Assembly: GCF_020882245.1 (NCBI RefSeq)
Contig: NC_083597.1
Coordinates: 75,990,152-76,054,151 of the forward strand
DNA from: Rhopalosiphum padi
Taxonomy: Eukaryota > Arthropoda > Insecta > Hemiptera > Aphididae
Reading direction: 5' to 3'
Length of the DNA: 64,000 nucleotides
Shown here piece after piece: positions 1-13,366 of this stretch. Below the pieces are notes generated by a model. It worked only from the letters and a program-made list of their open reading frames with translations, was not told the DNA's origin and did not search any database. A program made the translations under genes and the position numbers. Each line of letters opens with the position of its first letter. The first letter of the stretch is position 1.

Positions 1-1210
1 AAACAAAACTAAAAGTAATTTAGAATTAAAAATGAAATTAAAATATATAAAATTATAATTATTTCCGATAATGCATTTTTTTATATTCATTAGTTAATAT
101 TTATTTTTCTAATCTTTTATTCCTATTAGAATAAAATCATTAACTGTAAATCAAAATTTCTATTCAAAATAAAGTTCAAGTATAATAAAAACTATGAACT
201 TAATTAATTTTCATTCATTAGTTTTGAACTTTAAACTTTTAAACACAGTCATTCAAAAGTTTGGGATTTCCCTGTATTTTTCCCTTTGAGACAGGTGTTG
301 TGATATGATTGTTCACTGTGTACATACATAGCAAACTAATATTAGCAGATGATTAACTTGCACACCAATTAAGACTTGAGAGAAGCTATGAGCAGATTTC
401 CCATGTACGGAATTACGAAACACTTCAACTGTACGTAATACAGCATAACTATTATACGTTATTTTCATAATAGCTAGAGAACTTTGTATTAGCAGTATGT
501 AAACACTTTATACATAGTATAAATATATATTTTTAAGATAAATGCTTTTACAAAATACATTCTTCTGATGTGGCATAAAGATATTATATCAATTCTTGAT
601 ACATAATATTATTTAGATAAGTTTTCATACACATTTTACAAATAAATACATAATATTATGTTTCTAACGCCAACTTTAAAATTGAGTTTAAAATGTATAA
701 TATAATATTATATGAACTATGTTATTATATTTTAATGTAAACAACACATTTCAGAAAATATAATAACATAAATCTTGATGTAAATTATTGTGTATTACGT
801 GTCATCATTAGACTTATTTCTTATAATTTTAGCAAAGAAAAATACTAAAATTATTCAGCAGTTTAACAAGCGTGTTGTTTGAACTTTTTCCTCATATTTT
901 TATAACATTTTTCCGTAAACATAATAATAATCTAGAAGATTGTAGACTTAAATTGTGATATAAAAATAGGTTCGTAGTAAAAAAAATATGTGATATATTT
1001 TTTTTAATCTTAAAATATTATTAATTTTATGTTTGTACTATAATAAAAGTAATGAGATGATAAAAATACAATAAAAATGCAATAAAATCTCCACTTCAAG
1101 AAACAACGATTTAATAAAGTATAAGCACGTGGCATATTGATAAACGATGTGAATTTTCTCAGTAAAATTGCGATGGAACAATGTTATAATTTGTAATAAA
1201 AAAAGCGGGC
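1..1210. other. AT-rich sequence without a gene
   Basis: No ORF, splice pair or repeat that I can support. Only short AT-rich simple sequence. Confidence 0.6.
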
Positions 1211-1352
1211 AAGTTTGTACCACTCTGTTAAGTACGGTATGTGTCATGAGGGTCACTATAATGAATATGTTAAGTTTAAATTCAATGATATATCATTGTA
1301 TACGAAAATATATTTTGAGTTGAGACGGTCTATCAGAGTGTCAGCCTATATA
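1211..1352 (-). repeat. Interspersed repeat family A, copy 1
   Basis: The reverse complement reads ataggctgaca...agaccgtctcaactcaaaat...attgaatttaaacttaaca...agtgaccctcatgacac...cagagtggtac and aligns block by block with 26368-26505. It is too diverged for terminal features to be seen. It may extend left to about 1090. I believe this sequence is common in aphid genomes, but I cannot name the element. Confidence 0.75.
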
Positions 1353-4300
1353 ACTAAGTTTATTTCATAATATTATGTTGTTTTCACCTGACTATTCAAG
1401 TAATTTATATTACTATTTGCATTATGCTAGGTTGATCTGATGCAAACAAATTTAATTTTTATATTATTCAAATTTAATTATAATATTAACATATATTTAT
1501 ATTTTATACCCTACTTAATCACTGCTTAAAGTTTTAAAGCTAATACTCTATTGACTCTATTACCGTATACAAGTGTGAACAGGTATAAATAAGTAATATC
1601 TTAAAATTAATCTACATACTTTTTTAAATAGAATTATGTATAGTAAAATTAAAAATATACCTAAAAGTCTTATAAGTCTGTGTGAATAATGTTTTTTAAT
1701 TATAAAAAAATAATTAACTGCGTTATAATACATAATTTTGCGTCCAAATTTGAATTTAAAATGAAAATAAAAAATAATTATGCTTATATTTTATTTTTTA
1801 GTCTTTTTAATTCCAGCATTCTCTACTTATGAGGAACCTTGTATTAAATTTTCAAGAGTTTTTACGTAGCGAATAAATTGTTATAGTTATTTATTTAAAA
1901 AAATATATAAAAAATGAAAAATATCAACTGTCTTTAAATTACTCAAAAAGAGTCAAACTATTTTTAAAATTGTACTATATAATATGAAAACAAATAAATG
2001 TTTGTTTATACCTATATTATCTATCTATAAACAATTATATAACAATATCGGAGATCTTATTTCGATTTCTGTGTATAAGTTAAACATAGTTAAAATTTCG
2101 TCAAAAACAGGTTATTCGTAAATATTAAATATAATTGTCAATTTTGTAAACAGTAAAAGATACTCAAGCCGAATTTGTAGAAACAGTTAGTGTATTACCA
2201 TAAGTAAAAAAATTAAGTTTTACGCGCGTATTGAAAGGGTTACAATTTTTAAATTTATCAGAACATTTTTATTTCAGTGCTCTCTTTTATTACCCGAAAA
2301 ACCCATTTCAATACAAGGTCACTCATCCAACTGAAATATTTAATGATGCCTCTTAGCTCAACACATTATATATAAATTTATTAAAAATATATGTATATAG
2401 TAAGATTCCTAGGGAAAAGATACAGATTCATTTGTATAACACACATTAGCATACACATTAGCATCAGGCTAGCATCCAGGATTTGTTAAGGGTAATGTTT
2501 TTATTATATATTAAAATATGCCTAGTTAAGGGTTTTTCACTTTTCGTTTTAATCACCAATCTTCATATTATTATTGTTATTAAGATAAAATATGTAATAG
2601 AACCACATGAAAAAATATTTTTAAAAAATCTAAAAGCATATTATTATGGTATTTTTATTTTTGCATGAACACAAGATTATGGTGGAATGTTTCAACATAT
2701 ATAACACATCCCCAATCACTGGCTAATGAAAAACATAAGTTAAGTATTTAATTGCACATTTTATACGTATTGCATAGTTAAATAGTTAATAGAAAATTGA
2801 ACTTTTTAAAAATTCATAATGTTGCAGAAAATTTACTACGAATAAAAAGTTTTGGTAATCTTTATATTACAAAAAAAAAGTTAAGAGATTGATATTTAGT
2901 ATTAATAAATAATAATAAACTTTCAACCTACCAAATAATTGTACTATGAAAATATTATACTAATTGTAAATTTACAACAGTGTTAACTCTTACGAATGGT
3001 TTAAGGTCATCATTAAATATCGGTTAGATATATGATAATAGCAGATACTTTTAATAATATTAATGAAAACCACAACTATCAACAGAGATAGATGGCTCCT
3101 TTGGGAAAACTGAATAATTAACATCAACAACATGAAATTGTACTCTGTGGACATTCGCTAACTCTCTACGACCATCAAAAACCTAGTTTAAAAAGTATAT
3201 AAGGAATATTGTTAAAAATAAATATTTCATTGAGTGATAGATTAAAATTGCGAATGAAACACTTATGTATCGCTAAAAAATAACTTAAGATTATTTTGAA
3301 ATTATGAACGATGTATTTATAATTGATTATTAAATAACTAAATATTATACTACTTGCATAACGATAGATTTTAAATTTAGAAATATATTCCAATGATTAC
3401 TAAGAAAACAATATAATATATATATTATATACATTGTGTAGGTATTATATTATATTATTTATATATTTATATTTATTATTTTAATTCAACGATAAATTAA
3501 TGAACTAAGTATTAGTGTTCATATAAAAATGATATTATATAAGTTGTTATTGTAGAAATTATTTTAAACTGCAACTTATTAATATGTGAACAATTTAAGT
3601 GTATAATGATAATTTATTCCAATTTTTACTTAATTATAGTTTGAGCATAATTTTTTGCAAAGATCGTCAACTTGATGATTTTCATTATACTCTAAACTAA
3701 ACAATTTATAACAGGTTCTAACTTTGTCGAAGTATTCTTACAAAGAAATTCTTGAAAATTAAATTCGATATAACTAGCCATGTAACTTTTGTACCTTCAT
3801 AATAAGTTATGTGTCTTTGCTTGTATAATATCACCAGTGAAATTATCTCAGGTAATATATTTATTTATTAAGATTTATTTCTAAATGTTATAAACATTAT
3901 TCTACTTTCAATAAAAAACTATAATAAACGCGTTTATATTTAAATATAACTAATGTATAAAATAGCACAAATAAACAGTTTTTTATTACCTACTTTATTT
4001 ATTAAACATTTTTTGTTCGACAGCATTTTAATAATAATAATAATATTGTTAATATTATCATATTTTACGTGTCTATATATATTTATAATAATAACAACTG
4101 TAGGCAGTTCTACTTGACATACAAAAAACACCAGGAGATCAAGTATCAAGCTCATTCAGCTTTGATGTTTACTGGCGATGACTGATTACTAAACGCTCAA
4201 ACTCAGCTTCCAACAACTTTTCTACGTCAAAAAAAATATGTCAGACCAACAAATCATTGGTACCAACGTTATGAGACATGACTTGAATATTAAAAAAAAC

Positions 4301-7300
4301 TTCAGTACCAAAGATACTCATTTAAACTGAATTTACATCAGCTGCAGAAATGTAATATTATATTATAAAGTTATAACACGTCAATAATAGTGAATACAAT
4401 AATAGATAATTATTATGTTGTTAATAATATTAACGCAGCAATGTAGCCAAATCGCCTATACGTTGCGCCGGATAAGCCGAGTAGTCGAGTTACTAGTCTT
4501 ATATTTTAAGGAAAGGATATTTGCAAAGAAACTATGTGACATGAATTATGCAAAAGTTAAACTATCAATGAAATACCGATGGTTGTTGTAATTTAATGAT
4601 AAAGTTTAATAAGACGAAAAACAAAATTTTATAAAAATATTGTTGGCAATTATTATAGAGTTCGTGGAAATCAATTCCGACATTGAAATGATCGAAAGTT
4701 TTTGTAAAGTGTTGGACACAAACTACACAACCTTGCAAACAAATCGATTTCCATTGAAAGTAATTCATATTTGTCTACATTATTTTTTCATTGACTAAAA
4801 CAAATATAAATCATGTGCCATGCTTTGTTCGTCTATTTAGAATACACGAAAAAGTCATTGCGCATGGCAATGCATAGTCGTATAAAGTTTATATTATTTA
4901 TTTAACAGCCTACGTTATTTCTACAATCATAAGAAACAATTTTAAAAAAATTGTTCAAAATCCAATTTAATAGTTTTTAAGTTTAATTTGGTAAAATTAA
5001 GTATGTAGGTACAAACATTTTTATATAATATCATAATATTATTGTTATAATATTTTGTTAACATAAAATAATAAATATTACTTAATTTTGAAAATCCAAA
5101 ATTTTAATAATTTTATACAAACAATAATAATATTTTATTATACTTATTTGTTTTTTTTCTTTTTTAACAACGAGACTACATAACGCATGCCACAAATGCG
5201 GTGTAAGATCCTCGCATTACTGTTAATTTTATTAGAATTTTTTTTATAGATTTGAAACTTCAAACCATTACACCATGTGCAATTTTAGTTAGTATTTCAA
5301 CTCGTCATTGTATATTTTATAGTATTATATAATCTGATATTCTGACCTAACTAAAGAGATGTGATAAAAATATGCGAATTTTAATAGCGCGTTGAATTCA
5401 TAAGTACCATTTACAATATACTACGTCCAATCGATCTATATGATAAGGTAAATCGGTTGTTGGTGGGTTATTGATATTTTGTAGTGGTTATTAAAGTCAT
5501 CAATATTGTTAATGGCACATTTTTATTCTGTTTTCCTAGTTGGATGCATATTTTTGATCACATTATAGTTATACGCGATAGAATAAAATGAGTATTATTA
5601 AATGAATGAAATAAAAATATAAAATAATAAAATAACTATTACTATAAAAAGTAATAACCAAATAATTTAAATTGTTTAAAAAATATATATTCTGTTTATA
5701 TATATACGTATGATATATTTTAAATGTGTTTTGCGTTATAAATTATACAATTGTTAAGATTTACTTAAATTTATACTTTTCGCCCAAAGTTTCTTAAATA
5801 AATAAATAATGTTTTAAGATTAATGAGGTTGATTTATTGATGTCTGACACAATTCACCCCTTGAGACATCAGACCCCCATTCATAGTATATAAGTATATA
5901 AGGACCGAAGGTATCCATTTACTAGATTCCACATCATGACATACAATCACTCAAGTAACAAAGACTCGTGGTTATAGCAATAATAATTGAAATTTCGGCT
6001 TAAATTATAATATAAAGGAAGTAATAACGTTTATCCCATATTTTTAAAACATTCAATTGCGTTTTAATTTGACAATAATTAATTATGGTTTATTTAATAG
6101 TAATATCATCTTCTATACGTTTGATTATTCTTTAAGTACCTAATTATTTTAATCTGATATAATTAAAATTTAATTATTAAAAATTATGAAATTTATTGTG
6201 TTGTATGTATGGTTAAAAACAAGATATAAAACATCAGTAGAATTTTCAAATGAAAATTGTTTCGAATTTACTTAAGATGTTATTATTATCGTTTATTTAA
6301 TAATAGGTTATATAATTGAATAATTAAATAAAAATAGATATATTAAAATCCCTTGTTATTCATCTATAAATTATATAAAATACTTAGTTTTGCATATATT
6401 CATTATTTTAAATATTATGGTATGATTAAACTTGCCCAATACACACATAATGGCGAAATATACGGTTTTTGAATAATGCAGTATACGCCTGAAATAGTTG
6501 TAAACAACATCTTAAAAATAACTTAAAAACAATTAATTAATTAATAATTAAAAACACAAATTGTTCTTAGTATTTTTTTTTAAAAAAATTTCAATAAAAT
6601 AATGACGAAGACATTTAAAAATTCTCGACCACTTTTTAGTAAACTGAGCTCTACTTAGAATTTTTTTTAAAAGGTTAATCAAATCGTTTTTTTTTTTTTA
6701 CACTTAAAGTACGTTTGTAATAATTCCTACCGACACGTGTATTATTATTTCAATTATTTATACAATAGCTGCTTAAAATTATAATATATTCCATTATACA
6801 ACAAGACCGAAGATTAGATTATAAAATTTCAATGTTACATAACATTTTATACTTATTACGTTTTTCTTACTTAGATTGCAAGGCATTTTGTAATTTATTA
6901 TATTGTATTCTGGACAAGTATTGAGGTATTTTCATCTGAATTGGCATTGATTCTAATGGCTTACCGAGAATGAGTACTGTCGTAGGTACCGACATTCTGT
7001 TAATATATTATGTCTGCGGGCGTGCCACAAAATGAGAATATTTTGCTGTCAAAGTGTATTTTATAGACGTCTGACGAATATTTCCTTTTATTCTACTCAT
7101 CCCAAATGCTCGTAATACGTCCCTTAAGTATATTCAGAATAAAATATAAATACAACATGCACGAAGAGGAGCCATTCCTCGCGGCATTTCACTAAAATGT
7201 CATCAGATTTTGATTTACATTGAATACGCGTCGTTTAATAACTCCGACATGCCTCGTGTCAACTATGAAAATAAAAAAATCCATATAGTTTACTAGAAAT

Positions 7301-8080
7301 AAAATAATAAGATATTCAAAACTTTTGATATTATTATATATAATATGTGTATTGTACATAATGCGAGTATTGGTCTGAATATATAATTTAACTTATGTAA
7401 AAGTTGTGATAAAGTAACATATTATTTATTATTAGTAAAAAATAATTAATTTATTAACATAATTTGAGTTTTTAATATTATTAATATTAAATTCCATATT
7501 TTTAATTGCAATTTTATTCGAATAAATGCATTTATAACGAGTGGTATTTTTTCATTGTGTACGACTCAATTTAATAAAATATTATATTTTTATGTAACAT
7601 CTTTTGTTTTCTCATCTATACCATTACGGCAAACAATAACGATATTAAAGCACTTGTCTTATAATATTACGAGTAGTTTTTAATAGTTAATTATTTTTCT
7701 AGAAATTTTAAATGAATTTAAGTATAGATAGTTTGGTATTAAAATTTAAACTCCATGCTTTTGTTATAAAATTGTGAACATGCAATAATGCTTTAATCAT
7801 TTTATACCTCTTGAGGCTTGATAATTTTGATAAAAAACACACACATATAATATATATATATATATCATGAGTACTACATTTATATATATTGAAAGTCATA
7901 TTAAAAATGTATACAACATACTTTTCATAAACAATGCTAAAATGTTTGATATTACATCATTAACAAACTTTTCTATAGTGATTGGTGATCGTAAAAATAA
8001 TTATTCACTACTGCCATACCTAACTACACTGAGTTTGGGTCATGCGTGATGGGTGTACCTATTCGAAAGTGAAATTTCTT
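1353..8080. other. AT-rich sequence without a supported gene
   Basis: All frames of 60-72 codons are Ile/Tyr/Asn/Phe-rich noise. Items seen: the 12-bp duplication at 2441, a small inverted repeat (tgatgtct/agacatca) near 5838-5870, a moderately GC-richer patch at 6940-7260 with TATAAATA at 7146-7153, and an AT run at 7849-7865. None makes a gene. Confidence 0.55.
2441..2464. repeat. 12-bp tandem duplication (acacattagcat x2)
   Basis: Two exact copies, followed by a similar aggctagcatc. Short slippage-type duplication in gene-free sequence. Confidence 0.9.
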
Positions 8081-8900
8081 ATACGGAAAAAAAACGCCAA
8101 CGCTTTTGTCCGCTGAGGAATGTAGTGGAATTTTTTATATTTTCATCTTCGTGGCTGACTACGGTTCAAATTCGCGTATAAAATGCACGGTGTATCACGT
8201 GAAAAAAAACATAAAACCACTAATGTTATGTAACGGTTCGATTTCCGTTTCCGGTTTTTAGCGAACTGTCGTTTATTCGACTATTCGGTTTCTTGTACGT
8301 CATTGTCACCGGACAAAGTGTCCGAGTGTTCATTACTATAATACGCGTCCATTACCAGTATCAATTCGGATACAAACTCATCGGTTTACCGGGCACGCGT
8401 GTGTTTTCAATCGGCCGAATGATCTCTTCGTAGCCGTCAGAGCCGTCACACTTCGGTGACGGAGAGCACCAATAAATACAATACACGGTGGGTTAGTAAA
8501 GAACTCGGGATGAACCGCGATATAGTTGCCGAAAAAAAATACGAATATTTTCTGCTCGAAACCGCTCAAACGCACACTCCCGGCCAGCAACACAGTAAGA
8601 GCAGACTGCGGTAGAGTACCTCTGGTATAACATACATGTATTGTTTAAAAGTCGCGTGTCGAGTAATGGAAGATGATTGCGCAGAAGAGTCCTGACGAAC
8701 AAATCTTCGATCTGTCAGTGTCGCCGTATACGTTTATGGTCCATTAGAGCGGTCCTTTTAATATTAAGTGCTATTGTGCAGATCTCAACATAAATTTAGT
8801 TGCGGCAGCTCTCCTCTCGTATAATTGGACACGCGAGGAAGCCGAATTTACAGATTTTATACGTCTCCGGTACTGTTTTTGCTATATTTTTACATCATTT
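8081..8900. promoter_or_regulatory. CpG-enriched island, possible promoter or noncoding first exon
   Basis: About 800 bases of clearly higher GC and CpG than the flanks (words such as ccgtttccgg, ccgggcacgcg, tcggccgaatg, cccggccagc). TATAAAA occurs at 8177-8183. On the minus strand, gcccg|gtaaac near 8390 would make a donor. Two overlapping minus-strand frames of about 70 codons and short plus-strand frames exist, but none resembles a protein, and CpG-rich sequence simply lacks AT-rich stop codons. In this genome type such islands often mark gene starts. The direction is not decidable. Confidence 0.35.
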
Positions 8901-8936
8901 ATTTACATAACAGTATAACACTATCAGAGTACCATC

Positions 8937-8954
8937 ATATATATATATATATAT
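8937..8954. repeat. (AT)9 microsatellite
   Basis: Uninterrupted AT run at the right edge of the 8.1-8.9 kb CpG-enriched island. Confidence 0.9.
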
Positions 8955-11115
8955 TCCATACTTGAAATTTTCGCACGTGATTTTTTTTTATTCATACACG
9001 CGTCTTCCAATTATTTGAGTAAACATTTTTCGCCATTTTTATCACATTTAAACATTATAATATAACTATTTACATAAAAGTAGGATTAACATTTTTAAAA
9101 TGCCCGTGTGAATTAACCGAATCAATCCTTACGTGACGTACCATAAAATTGAGGATTTAATGCGATGTTGTTGTTGAAAAAAATAAAACGAAACACTTTA
9201 TACTTGCCGTACGTGAATATCGTTTTATATTAATGCGTAAACGCGTACATTTTTTGGTAACATTCGTTTCAATGTTTCAACACACACATATCTTTGTAAA
9301 ACCAATAAATTCATCACTCTGCTTAGAATTTAAAAAGTAGAATCAAATCAATTCAATAATTGTATTAGATTTTTTCGTTTATATTCATTTGTAATTCATA
9401 AATAAAATGGATATTTTATTTATCATTGTAACGGTCATTTTTTATATAGCTAGTTTGTTAGTAGTTATATTGTTGTGGTTTTCTGAAAAAAAAAGTATTG
9501 AATTAGTTTTAACTTAATTTTAGTACGTTAAATTGATTTGTGAGACATTGTCAATAGTCGTCGAAAAAGCCACATATTGATTGGAAGCTCTTAATAAATA
9601 AATTAGATCATTGTGCTTGAAATGTCAATACGGAACTTAAGACGATGGAAGCGTATACAGATATGATGTATTTCTCATCATTCCATAAATTGAATTACGA
9701 TATTAGACGACAATAATATAATGTTAGAACTACTAGCAAGGAATACAATATGACTAAATCAATTTGTTAACTTTTTTGAACAATTTATAAAATAAGTATA
9801 AATGAGAAATTTAATTGTCTTAATTAAAATTACAGGTTTTTATTATTATTTATTTCTAAAAGAAATTTACGATGTGTTAACACAATATATGATACAATAA
9901 ATAAATAAGTTGACAATTAATGTATTAGACTTGGACAATGTGAGAGAAGGAAAATAACTACATCAACAATATTTTATTAGTTATATTATATTATATTTTT
10001 TTTTAACTAAAAAAAGTATTTAAGATTATAAAAATGTATCTTGGTACTTCTAAAATAGTTTTAATTTGATCGATGGTATGCATGATTTTAGTTAGTTGAT
10101 TAATAAATAACATTGTACAAATCACATTAAAATACTTAAAAATAATTATATTTTTGTTATATATTTTAAATGAAATATATTTCTTATTTAAACTAAAATA
10201 TGATATTGCACTTTAGAAAAAATACTTGTTATGATATAAATAATATTTGTATAGGTTATCATAATATATTTAAGTTAATAACATACTCGGAGTATGAACT
10301 CAATTATATGTGAAAATATCATTCATACGAAAACGTAAGGTTTTCAGATTGCGATATTACACATTTTGACATTAATTTTATTCTCAATTACCTACTCTTA
10401 AAATTAACAAAAACAATTAGGTAATAGTTTTATTATTAATATTATATTAAAGTTGATATAATTCTTTATACTAAGAATTAAAAGTATTTGTAATAAATGA
10501 ATAAAATTACTCTAAACCGCACAAATAATTATTTAATTTGATTCGTTTATTATGATATTTGAGATAAATGTAATTCCTATACACACTATGGTGATTGCAC
10601 GAAAGTATTATAAATTCTATAATCGTTAAGTGCCTAGTCTGTGCATACAAAAGTAATAAATTTATGCAAACTTTAAAATGTTATTAGCATTGAAAGGATT
10701 CAACAAAGAAAAACTCTAAATAATTTTTAACAGAAAGAATTTTGTTTATTTTTTAGTATTATTTTAATAACATCGTTTTCGTTAATGCAAATGATCAAAA
10801 AAAAAAATATAGTTTTCAAAGTTTCAAACTTCAATTGTAATAAAAATTAATGCAAAAAAAATCATGATAATTCGTGTTATAATACGGTAAAAATTGCCTT
10901 TTTTGAATATATAAATATAATAATATGTATAATGCATGTCTTTTATTATCGTCAATTTAAATGGATAGAATAATTTTGAATATACAAATATGTAAATATT
11001 TCTTTAGCAACCAAATACTATTCGTCTAGCTATCCTATAGTACATTCAAAAGCAATACACGGACGTTCAGAGATCACAATATGTGTATATCATTCTAATA
11101 ATACTACTATTATAC

Positions 11116-11469
11116 TTATATTGGGGATCTAACCATGTTATACACAGTGTTGTATTTTTTTTTTTCGTTAAGATTTACAATTTCCCAAAACGTGTATGCC
11201 TTTTGTCGGGTGGACAGAATATTGAAAATGGAAGACGAAAATCTATTCCACGGTATAAAATGTATACATTGCAAAAGAAAAAGTAGGTTTGAAAATATTT
11301 GGTTTGTATTTAATTTGACAGTACAATAGCTTACTAGGCCGGTAGGAAATTGAAGATCAGTTGATCTCAAAACGAACAATGTTACTCGAACATATGGCCC
11401 GAGTATAATATAAACTCTACTTGGTTTTGAAGAATTTTGAAATCTAATCTCATAACAACGTAAGGTTGA
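11116..11469 (-). other. Weak candidate terminal exon or chance ORF on the minus strand
   Basis: Downstream of a good acceptor (ttttttccctgtgtgtttcag on the minus strand) the frame stays open for 117 codons to TAA at 11116, the longest frame in the window apart from the coiled-coil exon and its antisense shadow. The translation (starting STLRCYEIRFQNSSKPSRVY) has no motif I recognise, mixed composition and no membrane segment. No polyadenylation signal was seen just after the stop. An open frame this long is somewhat unexpected in AT-rich DNA but not impossible. Confidence 0.25.
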
Positions 11470-13289
11470 CTGAAACACACAGGGAAAAAATCTGCTGTCA
11501 CTTTCTCTGTCAAATTCTAACTACTGCAAACTTTGGCGTGACTTCATTGCTCCACGCGTAAAAAATTGTTTGGTTGACTAATATTTTTACAAGGACAGAA
11601 TTCCATTATTTGTGACGTAGAATTCCTGATTTCGTTATTTTTATTTGTTTATGTGTACCGCAGAGAGTTTTATATATATATTTTAAATTTGGTTGAAGAA
11701 TTATTTAATATGATACAGGAAAACGGTGAAACATAGCGTGGGCCCTATACGCATATCAAACTGCGTTTTTTTTTTCAATATTACTGATATTTAATACATA
11801 AAAAAAAGAATGCTTACCGTGTGAATATTAAAATATATTAATTTGTCTAATGTCTTTTTTTAGGATACTAAGAAACCAGTTTCAATGAATATGGACAAAA
11901 TAGAAAACATATTTTTTTTTGGTTTATTGGTGTTGAGTCAGCGATAAGTTATAACAAATGGTAACTATCCCTAGACAAACACTATGATATTAATCGGGTC
12001 ATTACTCATTTTAATATACCACAGTTAAAATATGTACGAATCGCATAAAATGTGCATGTGGCATACGCATACGCATAATATAATATATTTTTACGATATC
12101 AAATTTATGATTGGCTATATAATATAAACAAAGTTCTATTGGTCTGTTCAACTCGAAGGCACTCATATTATATTGTTCAGTTAATTTTAATACACACACG
12201 GAAACCGATTTATACATTTAATAACAACTCCAACTGTGTTGAGAAATTGAAACAAAAATCCCAAGTCATAATTTCAAAACATTTTTGTCCGTATTTTGTA
12301 ACCGCGATAGAAATCAGTACGTGCTTAAAAAAACCCCAATGGATATACCAATTTTGACGTGAACAACGTCCTTCGCTATCCATCATAACGCGTTATACCT
12401 TGAACTTGTCATGTTTTGATAATATGCGAGGATAATAATATGGGATAAATAATCGTACTAATTTTACGAGGCCATTTTATCTACGGAAACAAAATTAGGT
12501 TCATAAAAAAATTGACTGTGTGTGATACGATATATTATGTGCGTATACGTAAATATTACCGAATGAACGTGACATAAAATTACTTAGATAGCTTCCACTA
12601 ATACTTAAGCGTTGGCCGATTTAAAAATCAACTTGTTCTATCAATATTGGCACTATGATTGTAAAAAATATTCAACAGAAGGGTAACCAAACCGTTTGTA
12701 AATATAAAATAATATAGTTGTTATCTAACTATTATAATATTAGGTAATTTATACATAACATATATGCCAATATAATATTGTTAATATAATAATATAATAT
12801 ATAAATACGATGCACATCATTTTACATAAATTATAATTACAATTATTACATACACGAATATTACACATTGCGTATTTACAAGATCTATATACCCAAGTAA
12901 CCAAATATTTATTACACATATTAACGAATCAGTAGTGACATTCGTATTCCTACATCAGTGTTTATAATAGAGAATTCGGTAGTTGGTATGCAGTATATTA
13001 TATTGTATTCACACTCACACGCAAACTCAGAATAAAGTACATATTATGCATTTTAAGGCAAGCGATTTACTGCTAAAATGTATGAAAGCATCAATAATAT
13101 ATATTTTGGTTTGGAGATAAATGATTGTTAAACATAATACATTTATAATACTCTCTATGAATATTCAGGCGAAAATAGATTGCACACAATTTGATACCCG
13201 AAAATAATATCGCATTTTCAGTAGTTAATTTGTAATCATTTAAAAGAACATTTTATCGTTTATATAATACACAAAATAATATATTACAG

Positions 13290-13366
13290 GCTAAAAGGAA
13301 GAAAATCCAACCATTATTTAAAATGACCAGCAATGTTGGGAAATTTAAATTACCACCTAAAAATGG
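13290..13366 (+). other. Weak candidate small exon
   Basis: Between atattacag and GG|GTAAAT, one frame is open and reads AKRKKIQPLFKMTSNVGKF then KLPPKNG, a basic, non-repetitive peptide unlike the poly-Asn/Ile/Tyr noise around it. The other two frames are closed. The polypyrimidine tract is poor. Many such acceptor-donor pairs are expected by chance in 64 kb. Confidence 0.2.

Noticed and set aside
8378..8702. Two overlapping minus-strand frames of about 70 codons
   Set aside because: CpG-rich sequence has few stop codons. The translations show no domain, and neither has clear splice support.
11083..11329. Overlapping + strand frames, one with a CIHC pair
   Set aside because: They overlap the minus-strand candidate, and the only donor (GTAGGT) is weak. 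A single CxxC is not a zinc finger.
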